DNA from: Aigarchaeota archaeon | GTDB taxonomy: Archaea > Thermoproteota > Nitrososphaeria_A > Caldarchaeales > Wolframiiraptoraceae | Length of the DNA stretch: 64,000 bases | Reading direction: 5' to 3' | NCBI GenBank assembly: GCA_025059205.1 | Contig: JANXDS010000001.1 | Span: 297,582-361,581, forward strand | In this document: in pieces, positions 9,337 through 17,253 of the stretch | Numbering within the stretch: position 1 is the stretch's first letter | Layout: every line of letters starts with the position of its first letter | Made by a program: the position numbers and the translations under genes | Notes under the pieces: model-generated | What the model was told of the DNA's origin: nothing | Seen by the model: the letters and a program-made list of their open reading frames with translations, nothing else | Database searches by the model: none

Positions 9337-9831
9337 TCACCTCATTATGGAGAACGTGAAGTCCGTGCACCGACCTGTGTAGATAGCAAATCTGATGAAG
9401 TAATCCCCGTCCTGTAAAGTGGACTGCCACTCTATCGTTATCTCAATAGTTTCTGCAGGGTCCCATCTACCATCTCTGTCTACATCTTTTACAAATTCGT
9501 AGTACCATCTAGGCAGACCCGTCCCTCCATAAGGCACGTACTGGAAGGACTCTTTTGGACCGAAAAATAGGTCTGATAATTCTATCAGATCTGAGGATAC
9601 CTCAGCTTGGCCGATGTTCTTTAACCAAACTTTAACTACCGTATCGCTGATTGGAGCAGCAAAGATAATTTTTACTTCGGTATTTAACTCACGCTCTAAC
9701 TGATTTATCGCAAATCTGTTCACATCAGATACGGTATACAGTCCGGACATGAAGGTAGTCGCAAACACAGAAGTGGCGACTATCGCGGCAATCATTATTA
9801 TCGCTTCACTGATGAATGACGTCGAGACCAT
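9337..9831 (-). CDS. arlG: ArlG (FlaG), archaellum stator protein
   Basis: This 164-residue protein has an N-terminal membrane helix (ISEAIIMIAAIVATSVFA) that matches the ISE...I.FIA pattern of FlaG. A beta-sandwich domain follows, with VVKVWLKNIGQAE and a DVDRDGRWDPAETIEI loop. ArlG forms filaments that link ArlF to the cell envelope. The ATG at 9831 has an AGGAGTGAT ribosome-binding site. It lies between the ArlC/D/E-like gene and arlF, in the usual order. Confidence 0.86.
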   Translation of the reverse strand: MVSTSFISEAIIMIAAIVATSVFATTFMSGLYTVSDVNRFAINQLERELNTEVKIIFAAPISDTVVKVWLKNIGQAEVSSDLIELSDLFFGPKESFQYVPYGGTGLPRWYYEFVKDVDRDGRWDPAETIEITIEWQSTLQDGDYFIRFAIYTGRCTDFTFSIMR

Positions 9832-9837
9832 GCAACA

Positions 9838-10473
9838 TCACTCCTTTTTACGTAATGTGTTATCATGTTGGATTCTGTTAATGACGAGTAGTAATAGTAT
9901 GAAGAGTGGATCGTCATCTCCTTCCACTAACTTATTCAGAAGGTAAGCAGATATCAAACCATCTTCGATCATTAGCGTTTTTTGAGAATTTGTACTGTGT
10001 GTCTCACCTTCAAACTTCTTGAGTATCTCCAAAGATTCTATTATCTGAACGATTATATCAGGTGGTATTAGCGACCTCCACGACGTGGAGCTAAGCATGC
10101 TCAGTAGTCGCTCATGTCCTATAAGTTTTACCATTAGGCTTGTAAGCGCTAAAACATTAAGAAATTTTGTCACACCAAAACTGCAACGTCCGGTTGATGT
10201 GTACGGTTGCGCTACTCTCTCCACGCTACGTTCCGTCTGAAGTTGTTGGTGCAAGTTTTGCTCATTCTTAATAGCCTCATTGATAGGCTTCAACTCCTTC
10301 ACGGGAAATGTGCCGATGAGTTTTGTAATGTACTCGAACGGATTTTCCAACTCATTTATCAAACCCCTAACGTCCATCAAAGTCCTTTCTAATGGTTCCT
10401 TCATTTTCTGAACTTCTTCTTCTAACATTTTGATTCTCTTTTCGATGTCGTCATGCTTTTTATCCGCCGACAG
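9838..10473 (-). CDS. ArlC/D/E-like archaellum switch/scaffold protein
   Basis: The protein begins with a coiled coil (HDDIEKRIKMLEEEVQKMKE), then the ELENPFEYI motif, then a C-terminal helical domain (residues about 100-200). This layout matches archaeal FlaC/D/E proteins, which link the motor to chemotaxis signals. Start choice is unusual. A good ribosome-binding site (GAGGTGA, 10480-10486) sits 6 bases before an in-frame CTG at 10473. The first ATG, at 10428, has no clear ribosome-binding site and would cut off the coiled coil. The extended form is 211 residues. Weak sequence similarity leaves the family call moderate. Confidence 0.68.
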   Translation of the reverse strand: MSADKKHDDIEKRIKMLEEEVQKMKEPLERTLMDVRGLINELENPFEYITKLIGTFPVKELKPINEAIKNEQNLHQQLQTERSVERVAQPYTSTGRCSFGVTKFLNVLALTSLMVKLIGHERLLSMLSSTSWRSLIPPDIIVQIIESLEILKKFEGETHSTNSQKTLMIEDGLISAYLLNKLVEGDDDPLFILLLLVINRIQHDNTLRKKE

Positions 10474-10487
10474 CTTACATCACCTCT

Positions 10488-11012
10488 TTATGCCTTTCTG
10501 ATCACATATTCACAGAATTGTTTGTTCTTCAGTTGACATTCACTTTCAATGATTTGCACATAATGCCCCAGAAACTTTGTGAATATTGATTTTAGAATGC
10601 CGCGCATAAAATTACAGAAAAGCGAGTTTTCACGTTCGTCTACATTATGGTCTTGCTCTAGGAGCATAGATAGTATGGCGTTATTGCTAACGCGGACGTG
10701 ATATTCCTTAACGTTATCATTCGGAATTTTAGACTCAAAAAACCAAAACCTTTCGACGTAATTGCTTTCTACTAAGATTTTTGTGAGCTCTTTGAGGACT
10801 CCGTTAATGTCTAATCCGTTTTCGGTGGTAGAGAGGTTAAGCTTTTGTAAGAGTAAGTTGGATATCTTATAACCTTCGGCAACTCCAAGCATGAAGAATA
10901 TTGTGTTACATGTTGCTTTGCCAAATAATCTCGCGAGTATGCTGCTCATATAAAGTAGGGCGCGCCAGTCCAGAACCTCTTCAAATCCAGAATCGTCACT
11001 TTTTTGAATCAT
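10488..11012 (-). CDS. V4R-domain protein at head of archaellum accessory operon
   Basis: This 174-residue protein starts at the ATG at 11012, preceded by AAAGGTGA. A longer reading to 11279 would run across arlB and is rejected. The C-terminal half resembles the V4R (4-vinyl reductase) small-molecule-binding domain, ending in the pattern NFMRGILKSIFTKFLGHYV...ESECQLKNKQFCEYVIRK. That pattern carries the E-x-C-x(5)-x-C ligand signature of this family. V4R domains bind hydrocarbons, bilins or metals and usually act as sensors. It is the first gene of the minus-strand archaellum operon, so a sensory or regulatory part in motility is plausible but unproven. Confidence 0.65.
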   Translation of the reverse strand: MIQKSDDSGFEEVLDWRALLYMSSILARLFGKATCNTIFFMLGVAEGYKISNLLLQKLNLSTTENGLDINGVLKELTKILVESNYVERFWFFESKIPNDNVKEYHVRVSNNAILSMLLEQDHNVDERENSLFCNFMRGILKSIFTKFLGHYVQIIESECQLKNKQFCEYVIRKA

Positions 11013-11020
11013 TATTTTAT

Positions 11021-11098
11021 TCACCTTTAGTCTGATTTTTGTATTATTAGGATAATATTTAAATTTTTCCAAATTTACAAAAAACTTAAATATATGTA
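11021..11098. promoter_or_regulatory. Divergent archaellum promoters
   Basis: Two AT-rich TATA elements face away from each other. One is AACTTAAATATATG (11083-11096) for arlB on the plus strand, and the other is at 11052-11066 (minus strand AAATTTAAATATTAT) for the V4R/archaellum operon. Each predicts a transcript start about 20 bases before its ATG, and each short leader carries a GGTGA ribosome-binding site. Filament and motor genes therefore have separate promoters within 125 bases. Confidence 0.7.
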
Positions 11099-11135
11099 CT
11101 ACTTTGATAATACTGAAGTAAAAGTGGTGATGGAT

Positions 11136-11735
11136 ATGAAGAATACTTCGAAGCAAAAGAAACGGATGCGAAATAGGGGTCTGACAGGATTGGAAACTGC
11201 CATCATACTGATAGCCTTCGTGGTGGTTGCTGCTGCCTTTGCGTTCGCTGTACTGAACCTTGGCTTCACGACAACACAAAAGAGTTCTGAGGTCATAAGG
11301 GCAGGTCTTAGTGAGGCCACCTCTGCTATAGAACTGAGCGGTGGAGTTATAGCAAGATCCCAGGAGTTAAATAATAAGCGCTACCTGTCCAATATAACGG
11401 TCTACATCAAAACTGGCCCTGGAAAAGAGCCTATAGACATGAGCGACAAAACACTCACAGTAAGTTATATGGATCCGCATATCCATATTGCGAGGCTGAT
11501 CAACGGTACTAACCTGTTAGTCAGCGAAGTAAGGGGCGATCACGACACATTGCTAGAGTATGGTGAGACATGGCAAGTAACCGTTAAGTTGGACAGTATT
11601 TACGGCGGGCTGTCGAATGTTGCGATTGGGGCAAACGATGAGTTCGTTGTAGAGATAAAGCCTGCAGTCGGTGCAATGCTGACCGTCGAGCGCATCTTAC
11701 CGCCCTCAATAGATCCGCTGATGAACTTAGGATAA
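11136..11735 (+). CDS. arlB: ArlB archaellin (filament subunit)
   Basis: The class III signal peptide is clear: a basic leader ending MRNRG, cut before LTGLETAIILIAFVVVAAAFAFAV. The body is beta-rich with archaellin features (LSNITVYIKTGPG, DGDHD-type loop). The mature protein is about 185 residues. I chose the ATG at 11136, with GGTGAT five bases upstream, rather than the ATGs at 11094 or 11130. It is the only archaellin in the window, and it is transcribed away from the motor genes. A T-rich stretch follows the stop. Confidence 0.93.
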   Translation: MKNTSKQKKRMRNRGLTGLETAIILIAFVVVAAAFAFAVLNLGFTTTQKSSEVIRAGLSEATSAIELSGGVIARSQELNNKRYLSNITVYIKTGPGKEPIDMSDKTLTVSYMDPHIHIARLINGTNLLVSEVRGDHDTLLEYGETWQVTVKLDSIYGGLSNVAIGANDEFVVEIKPAVGAMLTVERILPPSIDPLMNLG

Positions 11736-11756
11736 TCAGACGAGATCGCCTTAAAT

Positions 11757-11780
11757 ACCCCCTTTCTTTTTTTTATCCTT
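11757..11780 (+). terminator. T-rich terminator after arlB
   Basis: A run of pyrimidines (CCCCCTTTCTTTTTTTTATCC) begins about 20 bases after the arlB stop. Archaeal transcription commonly ends at such U-rich runs. It separates arlB from the rpl23 promoter. Confidence 0.55.
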
Positions 11781-11829
11781 TCAAATTTCAAAAAACTAAA
11801 AATAGAACGACCATAACACGCTTTCTGCT

Positions 11830-12090
11830 ATGGATCCGCAAAAGATAATAAAAAGGGTCGTCATAACCCAGGATACCGTCTCGCTCGTCGAGAAAGAAAA
11901 CAAAATAACGTTCATAGTTGACATCAAAGCTACGAAGAAGCAGATAAAGGATGCCATAGAGAAGCTCTATGAAGTTAAGGTGGAGAAGGTTAACACACTG
12001 ATAACACCACTAGGCGAGAAGAAGGCGTTCGTGAAGTTGAAGCCAGAGTACAGCGCATCCGAGCTTGCAGTTAAGCTCGGAATATTCTAA
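11830..12090 (+). CDS. rpl23: Ribosomal protein L23 (uL23)
   Basis: This 86-residue protein has archaeal L23 length. It carries the conserved [20 protein letters not shown] and [20 protein letters not shown] segments and binds 23S rRNA near the exit tunnel. The ATG follows an A-rich TATA-like element by about 27 bases, so the mRNA is probably leaderless. The usual upstream partners L3 and L4 are absent; arlB is there instead. rpl2 follows 70 bases later. Confidence 0.96.
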   Translation: MDPQKIIKRVVITQDTVSLVEKENKITFIVDIKATKKQIKDAIEKLYEVKVEKVNTLITPLGEKKAFVKLKPEYSASELAVKLGIF

Positions 12091-12160
12091 GACATCAAAA
12101 GCTCTTAAGGTGGTTCTTAACAATCTTCGGCAGTCGCAGAGGGATTAGGGTGGTATTGGT

Positions 12161-12886
12161 ATGGGAAGAAACATAAGGGCTCAAAGACTCGGAAGAGGCT
12201 CGCCAAGTTTTGCAGCCTCGCTTAAAAGAAAGTTTCTACTAAGCCTACCGACGAATATCGTAGAGGCAGGAAAGACACTCGTTGGTATAGTGAGAAGGCT
12301 CCATCATGATCCGGGCCGTGGAGCTCCAGTAGCAGAGGTTGAGCTCCAAAACGGTGAAAGCTTCGTTATGGCTGCGGTAGAGGGCATGAGCGAAGGGCAA
12401 AAGGTTTACATAGGCTCGGAAGCGCCTATCCAGCCTGGAAATATCCTTCCGCTTGGTAAGCTACCAGAAGGAACGGTAGTGTCTTCAGTCGAGCTTAGAC
12501 CTGGAGACGGAGGCAAACTAGCTCGCTCTTCAGGTGCCTATGCGACTGTTATGGCACAAGTAGGCGATAAAACGTTGGTGAGACTTCCCTCAAAGAAGAT
12601 CGTAGAGCTAAGTTCTAAGGCTCTTGCGGTAATCGGCGTGGTAGCAGGAGGCGGAAGAACGGATAAGCCTTTCTTGAAAGCCGGCAAGAAGTTCTACTGG
12701 ATGAAAGCCAAAAGAAGACCCTACCCGAGAGTCAGGGGCGTCGCGATGGCGCCAGCTTTCCACCCGTTTGGTGGTGGCAGCCATAAACGCATAGGCAGGC
12801 CTGAGACCGTTTCCAGGAATGCGCCTCCCGGAAGAAAGGTTGGCCTTATAGGTGCTAGAAGGACTGGAAGGAAAAAGAAGACCTAA
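12161..12886 (+). CDS. rpl2: Ribosomal protein L2 (uL2)
   Basis: This 241-residue protein is of archaeal L2 length. It starts MGRNIRAQRLGRGSP and carries HHDPGRGAPVAEV and VRGVAMAPAFHPFGGGSHKR, which holds the histidine essential for the peptidyl-transferase centre. The last residues are very basic (GARRTGRKKKT). A GGTGGT ribosome-binding site precedes the ATG. It belongs to a shortened S10-type cluster with rpl23 and rps19. Confidence 0.97.
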   Translation: MGRNIRAQRLGRGSPSFAASLKRKFLLSLPTNIVEAGKTLVGIVRRLHHDPGRGAPVAEVELQNGESFVMAAVEGMSEGQKVYIGSEAPIQPGNILPLGKLPEGTVVSSVELRPGDGGKLARSSGAYATVMAQVGDKTLVRLPSKKIVELSSKALAVIGVVAGGGRTDKPFLKAGKKFYWMKAKRRPYPRVRGVAMAPAFHPFGGGSHKRIGRPETVSRNAPPGRKVGLIGARRTGRKKKT

Positions 12887-12928
12887 ACCCTTAATAAAAA
12901 CTGCTATAGCATAATCTTTTTGACCTTA

Positions 12929-13327
12929 ATGGTAAGGGAATTCCTATACAGAGGTTACACTTTAGAACAGCTCAAGTCTATGAGCATGGACCAATTCATC
13001 AAATTACTTCCGAGTAGGCAGAGAAGGAGCCTAGGAAAGAGAGGGTTAACGCAAGCTCAGCTGAAGCTCCTCGCCAAGATCAGGAAGTACAAGAAACTTG
13101 GAATTCAAAAGCCGATAAAAACACATGCAAGGGACATGATAATATTGCCCGAGATGGTCGGCCTAACGATACACGTACACAATGGAAAGGAGTTCGTACC
13201 CGTAGAGATAGTCCCGGAGATGATTGGCCATAGGTTGGGTGAGTTTGCGATAACGAATAAGCGCGTCGTGCATGGAAGGGCAGGCGTCGGTGCTACAAGG
13301 TCCAGCATGTACGTTCCTCTGAAGTAA
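12929..13327 (+). CDS. rps19: Ribosomal protein S19 (uS19)
   Basis: The protein begins [14 protein letters not shown] and contains [25 protein letters not shown] and [26 protein letters not shown], the archaeal S19 signature. I chose the ATG at 12929 over the in-frame TTG at 12920, because family members start at this methionine. There is no Shine-Dalgarno site. A TATA-like TTAATAAAAA at 12891-12900 is at about the right distance for a leaderless start. L22 and S3, which normally follow, are missing; the next gene is on the other strand. Confidence 0.95.
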   Translation: MVREFLYRGYTLEQLKSMSMDQFIKLLPSRQRRSLGKRGLTQAQLKLLAKIRKYKKLGIQKPIKTHARDMIILPEMVGLTIHVHNGKEFVPVEIVPEMIGHRLGEFAITNKRVVHGRAGVGATRSSMYVPLK

Positions 13328-13345
13328 ATTTTTATTTACATAATA

Positions 13346-14182
13346 TTAGACAATCCTAAGGGTGCCGGAGTATACAAGTATGTACGCAATTGCGGCACCT
13401 ATGATTGTCGCGATCAAGTTTACTACGTTGTTATCGACGTATTTAATCCCTCTCAAGAGTTGTGCTTCTGCACCACAGTGAACTTTCTTCTCGGTTATCT
13501 TACCACATAATTTACATCTGTACACCGCCTGCGCGGTCGCTCCTATAATGCTGTCAAAAGTAGAACCCAAGAAGCTGGATATTAGTACAATTGCTAATAA
13601 GTTAAAAATCGCCGTCAACTTGTCTCCAATAGGTAAAAACAACACGGTTGCCGGAACGATCGTAAAGGCGCTGAGGAGCTGTGCGGCAGTTCCGTAAGGT
13701 GAGACCGCTCCAGGCATTCCAGCAGGCACAGTTTTCATGTTTGTTATCAACCTCGGTTCCCGTGGATACAACAAGCCTATCTCCGTAGCAAGTGTATCGG
13801 CATAGGCAGTTGAGATGGCGCCTAAATATGCCGCCAATAGCTCTGGTCTTAACATGTTATTGTTGTATGCAGCTATACAAACGATCACCGTTGCCACACC
13901 GCCGTTTGCAAGTACGTTCTTCCACCCTCTAGCGCCGAGCTTCTCTTCTGCAGCACCTTTGAGCCTTTTCTCTTCATAACGCAATTTCGTCATCAAACCT
14001 GCTATAACATAGAATATAAGCAGTGGGACGAAGAAGAGCTTATCGCCGAATATGTATATTGTGTAACCGACTACAAACGATGAAATCAGACCGCCTGGAT
14101 CAACAAAGCCTGCCTTAACAGAGATCAACATGAGGACTACCATAACAAGCGTTGCCTCTATGATCAACCCTAACGAGGGCAA
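13346..14182 (-). CDS. DUF92/VTE6-like membrane protein, probable isoprenyl-phosphate kinase
   Basis: This 278-residue integral membrane protein has about seven helices. It carries the DUF92 signature: KAGFVDPGGLISS near the start, RGWKNVLANGG, and TAYADTLATEIG followed by PAGMPGAVSPYGT. Plant VTE6 in this family phosphorylates phytyl-phosphate to the diphosphate. A matching role in archaea, recycling geranylgeranyl phosphate for lipid synthesis, is an inference. A VTE5/dolichol-kinase-like gene near 53 kb could supply the first phosphorylation. The gene ends 18 bases from rps19, convergent. Confidence 0.78.
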   Translation of the reverse strand: MPSLGLIIEATLVMVVLMLISVKAGFVDPGGLISSFVVGYTIYIFGDKLFFVPLLIFYVIAGLMTKLRYEEKRLKGAAEEKLGARGWKNVLANGGVATVIVCIAAYNNNMLRPELLAAYLGAISTAYADTLATEIGLLYPREPRLITNMKTVPAGMPGAVSPYGTAAQLLSAFTIVPATVLFLPIGDKLTAIFNLLAIVLISSFLGSTFDSIIGATAQAVYRCKLCGKITEKKVHCGAEAQLLRGIKYVDNNVVNLIATIIGAAIAYILVYSGTLRIV

Positions 14183-14193
14183 GGTAGATGCCC

Positions 14194-15492
14194 CTATCGG
14201 TTCCCGAAAATGTTCAATAGCGCGCTTCGGTCATCAAGCTTAACCTCCGTTTGCGTCCTCGTCTGCAAGTCTTTGATGCTAACGGTATTCTTCTGAACTT
14301 CTCGTTCGCCGACTATTACCAACCATCTTATGCCCTTCTTTTCGCAATACTCTATAGCTGCTGGTATCTTTTTTTCGGTAACATCTAACTCTAGCGCAAT
14401 ACCCATGGCCCGTATCGTCGCAGCCACCTTTACTGCGTAGCGCAAGCTGTTCTCACCAATGCTCACAAGGAGAGCGTTAACCTTCGATGTGTTGAAACCT
14501 TGGGTTCCTATTTTTTCTACAATATATTGTTGTATTCTAGTGATACCTATAGCACAACCTACGGCAGGCAAAGATTTCCCACCGAATATTTCCGTAAGTC
14601 GGTCGTACCTCCCACCGCCGTTAAAGGCTATGTCTACGCCTGGTAAATACTGCTCAAATATGAAGCCCGTATAGTAGGCCAACCCCCTCGCAAAGCCAAG
14701 GTCTACGATAATCTTTGAATCGACGCCCGCACTACGCGCAATGTCTATTATTTCAGATAAATTATCTAATGCTTTGACAGCTTTATCCCATGAGGACATT
14801 AGATCATAACCTTCTTTCAAAACTTCTTCGGAATTGCCGGAGATGTTTACCAGTTTTTCGATAACCTTTTTCTCTTCGCATTCTTCCATGAGCGAAAGCG
14901 CTTCGTCAATCCTCTTTCTATCAAGCAAAGAAAGTACTATATCTTGTTCAGCTTCGGTCATATTCGAAGCTTCCATTAAAGACCTAAGCGTTCCAACATG
15001 ACCGACTTTAAAAAAGTACTCTTTTAGACCGATCGCATTAAACACGTCACTACTGACCTGAATTATCTCAGCGTCTGCTGCAGGACTGGAACTGCCGAAC
15101 AATTCAAAACCACCATGGTAAAATCTCCTTTTTCTCCCCCATTGAGGTTCATCATAGCGGTAGCAGTCTGCTATGTATCCTAACCTAATGGGCAACGGTG
15201 CGCTCTTAAGTTTCGTGGCTACGAGTCTGGCTACAGGTGCCGTCATCTCTGGCCTAAGGACGAGCTTCCTACCAGACTTATCAACAAAAGTAAACATTCT
15301 TTCCCTTATCTCCTCGCCTGACTTTACTTCGAAGATTTCATAATGTTCGACAGTCGGTGTCTCTATCTCCTGGTAGCCGTAAACTTTGAAAATTTTCCTT
15401 ATAACATCTTCAATCGCCCTCTTAACCGCCATTTCTTCTGGTAAAATATCGTCCATACCTCTGACGGTCGAAAGTCTTATTTCCCTTGACAT
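14194..15492 (-). CDS. hisS: Histidyl-tRNA synthetase
   Basis: This is a class II synthetase of 432 residues. Motif 2 region FYHGGFELFGSSSPAADAEI, the HisA-type motif GLAYYTGFIFE, and motif 3 FNGGGRYDRL...PAVGCAIGITR are all clear. A C-terminal anticodon-binding domain (KVNALLVSIGEN...) begins at about residue 335. It charges tRNA-His. The ATG at 15492 lies just after a TATA-like CTTTATATTG on the minus strand at the right distance for a nearly leaderless mRNA. It ends 11 bases before the DUF92 gene. Confidence 0.97.
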   Translation of the reverse strand: MSREIRLSTVRGMDDILPEEMAVKRAIEDVIRKIFKVYGYQEIETPTVEHYEIFEVKSGEEIRERMFTFVDKSGRKLVLRPEMTAPVARLVATKLKSAPLPIRLGYIADCYRYDEPQWGRKRRFYHGGFELFGSSSPAADAEIIQVSSDVFNAIGLKEYFFKVGHVGTLRSLMEASNMTEAEQDIVLSLLDRKRIDEALSLMEECEEKKVIEKLVNISGNSEEVLKEGYDLMSSWDKAVKALDNLSEIIDIARSAGVDSKIIVDLGFARGLAYYTGFIFEQYLPGVDIAFNGGGRYDRLTEIFGGKSLPAVGCAIGITRIQQYIVEKIGTQGFNTSKVNALLVSIGENSLRYAVKVAATIRAMGIALELDVTEKKIPAAIEYCEKKGIRWLVIVGEREVQKNTVSIKDLQTRTQTEVKLDDRSALLNIFGNR

Positions 15493-15667
15493 GGATCACT
15501 AGGACCCCTGCAAAAATACAATATAAAGGTTAGGTTAACTCCTCGCAGAGTTTCAAAATGAAGTTATGAGCGATGGTGGTTAGCCACATACCACAAAAGG
15601 TTAAATGTTGCGTAGGAAAATTTTTGTAATTAGGCCTTGATATAAACGGTGTAGAGCCCTGAGAGGA

Positions 15668-16603
15668 TTGCAAGAAAGTTTATGCAATATATGCAACAGA
15701 GGCAAGGTCGTATACTTTAGGGCGTATTCCGGTGAGAGGTTGTGCTCAAGGTGCTTTACGAAGACTTTCGAAAAAAGGGTTGCAAAGACTATAGCTAAGT
15801 ATAACATGCTAAGGTATAACGACAGAATAGCAGTAGCGGTCTCCGGAGGAAAGGATAGTCTGACATTATTGAAAGTCTTAGCGAAAATTGAGACAAAATT
15901 CCCAGAATCGAGTATGGTCGCAATAACGGTTGACGAAGGCATAAACGTTTACAGAGATGAAGCGATAAAAAATGCAGAAGATTTTATATCGAAGATGGGC
16001 GGCATCGAGCACGTAAAGATAAGCTTCAAAGAGCTTTACGGTGTTACGTTAGAAGATATTGTAAAGGATGGTGTCGTAGATAAGGCGGGTATTAAACCCT
16101 GCACGGTTTGTGGTATACTTAGGCGGAGAGCTCTAGATATTGCGGCCAGACGTGTTGGTGCGAGTGTGATAGCAACAGCCCACACTCTAGATGACGTCGT
16201 CCAGACGTACCTCATGAACGTATTCAGAGGCGATATAGATAAGCAGCCTTTTGGTACAAGAACCGAAGTTGAGGGTTTTATCCCGAGAGTTGCACCGTTT
16301 AAGCTGACACCAGAACACGAGGTCGTGATGTATGCATACTTACATAATATACCTTTCCAATCTCATGTTTGCCCATACGCAAGAACCTCGATGCGTGATA
16401 TGATTAGAAACTTTTTAATCGATTACGAAGAAAATTATCCCGGAACACTTTATACGGCTTTGACATCGTTTGAAAGGTTGATAAGACCTTCGGACGTTTT
16501 GCTCCAAAAGTGCGAGGTGTGCGGTGTCCTCACTAGCAGAAGGGTTTGCAGAACATGCGAAGTACTCAAACAGCTTGGTCTAAAGGAAGTCCCAGTACAA
16601 TAA
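15668..16603 (+). CDS. TtuA/Ncs6-type tRNA 2-thiolation enzyme
   Basis: The protein has an N-terminal zinc finger (CNICNRGKVV...CSRCF), a PP-loop ATPase motif (AVSGGKDSLTLL, about residue 57), a central PxxCxxCGxxRR (KPCTVCGILRRRAL), and a C-terminal zinc finger (CEVCGVL...CRTCE). This is the TtuA/Ncs6 family that 2-thiolates tRNA uridine at position 34 or 54. The two are hard to separate by eye. The start is uncertain: a TTG at 15668 or an in-frame CTG at 15659, with an in-frame stop just upstream at 15638. Confidence 0.9.
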   Translation: MQESLCNICNRGKVVYFRAYSGERLCSRCFTKTFEKRVAKTIAKYNMLRYNDRIAVAVSGGKDSLTLLKVLAKIETKFPESSMVAITVDEGINVYRDEAIKNAEDFISKMGGIEHVKISFKELYGVTLEDIVKDGVVDKAGIKPCTVCGILRRRALDIAARRVGASVIATAHTLDDVVQTYLMNVFRGDIDKQPFGTRTEVEGFIPRVAPFKLTPEHEVVMYAYLHNIPFQSHVCPYARTSMRDMIRNFLIDYEENYPGTLYTALTSFERLIRPSDVLLQKCEVCGVLTSRRVCRTCEVLKQLGLKEVPVQ

Positions 16604-16632
16604 ATAAAAATTAAAAAAATTTGTTTTGATTA

Positions 16633-17253
16633 TTATTTCATTTGGTTAATTATCTCAAGCCCTTTAGAGAAACCAGCTTCAAACGCTCGAATGTTGATCT
16701 TTGCAAATCTTTCCGTAAACATTTCCTCGATAGCTGCATGAAAATTGCTCTTAGGTATAGGAACATCTGAGACGGCTTTCATAAATCCGAGCAGCACAGT
16801 GCCTGCAGCTAGCCTTGAGCCGGCCGAGCTGGCCAGTTCAGACGCATCTATTACGAATACCTTTTTCGCAAGAGTCATAAGTGCTGACTTTATGTCTGCT
16901 AACGGAGGATATTTTTGCTGTTTAAGTTGGACGGTTAAAGGATAGACTGGCCTCTCGTTAAATATTGCCGTACCGTCTTGCCTAATGTATTGAATAGACG
17001 TTCTTAAGGCTTCCATTGGCTCTACACCTATCACTATATCCGCAAGCCCATCCGGAACTATCGACGAATGCACGTAATTACCAAACCTTACGTGACTAAG
17101 TATGGCACCGCCCCTTTGCGCACCGCCTACGATGTCCGTGGTTTTGACCCTATAACCTGAAGCTAACGCTGACTCTGCTAAAATCCTGGCAACGGTTACT
17201 ATGCCCTGACCGCCTACGCCCGCGATTATAAAGTTCCAAACTTTATCCATCAT
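16633..17253 (-). CDS. iorB: Indolepyruvate:ferredoxin oxidoreductase beta subunit
   Basis: This 206-residue protein starts WNFIIAGVGGQGIVTVARILAE and has TDIVGGAQRGGAILSHVR, both signatures of the gamma-type domain of 2-oxoacid:ferredoxin oxidoreductases. IorB pairs with IorA to oxidise aryl pyruvates from aromatic amino acids to aryl-acyl-CoA, reducing ferredoxin. Its start overlaps the last base of the iorA stop, so the two are one operon. Ferredoxin reduced here could feed the FixABCX or FrhB-type proteins. Confidence 0.94.
   Translation of the reverse strand: MMDKVWNFIIAGVGGQGIVTVARILAESALASGYRVKTTDIVGGAQRGGAILSHVRFGNYVHSSIVPDGLADIVIGVEPMEALRTSIQYIRQDGTAIFNERPVYPLTVQLKQQKYPPLADIKSALMTLAKKVFVIDASELASSAGSRLAAGTVLLGFMKAVSDVPIPKSNFHAAIEEMFTERFAKINIRAFEAGFSKGLEIINQMK

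Noticed and set aside
10488..11279. A longer reading of the V4R gene reaching 11279
   Set aside because: It would run through the arlB start and promoter. The N-terminal 89 residues resemble nothing, and the ATG at 11012 has a good ribosome-binding site.
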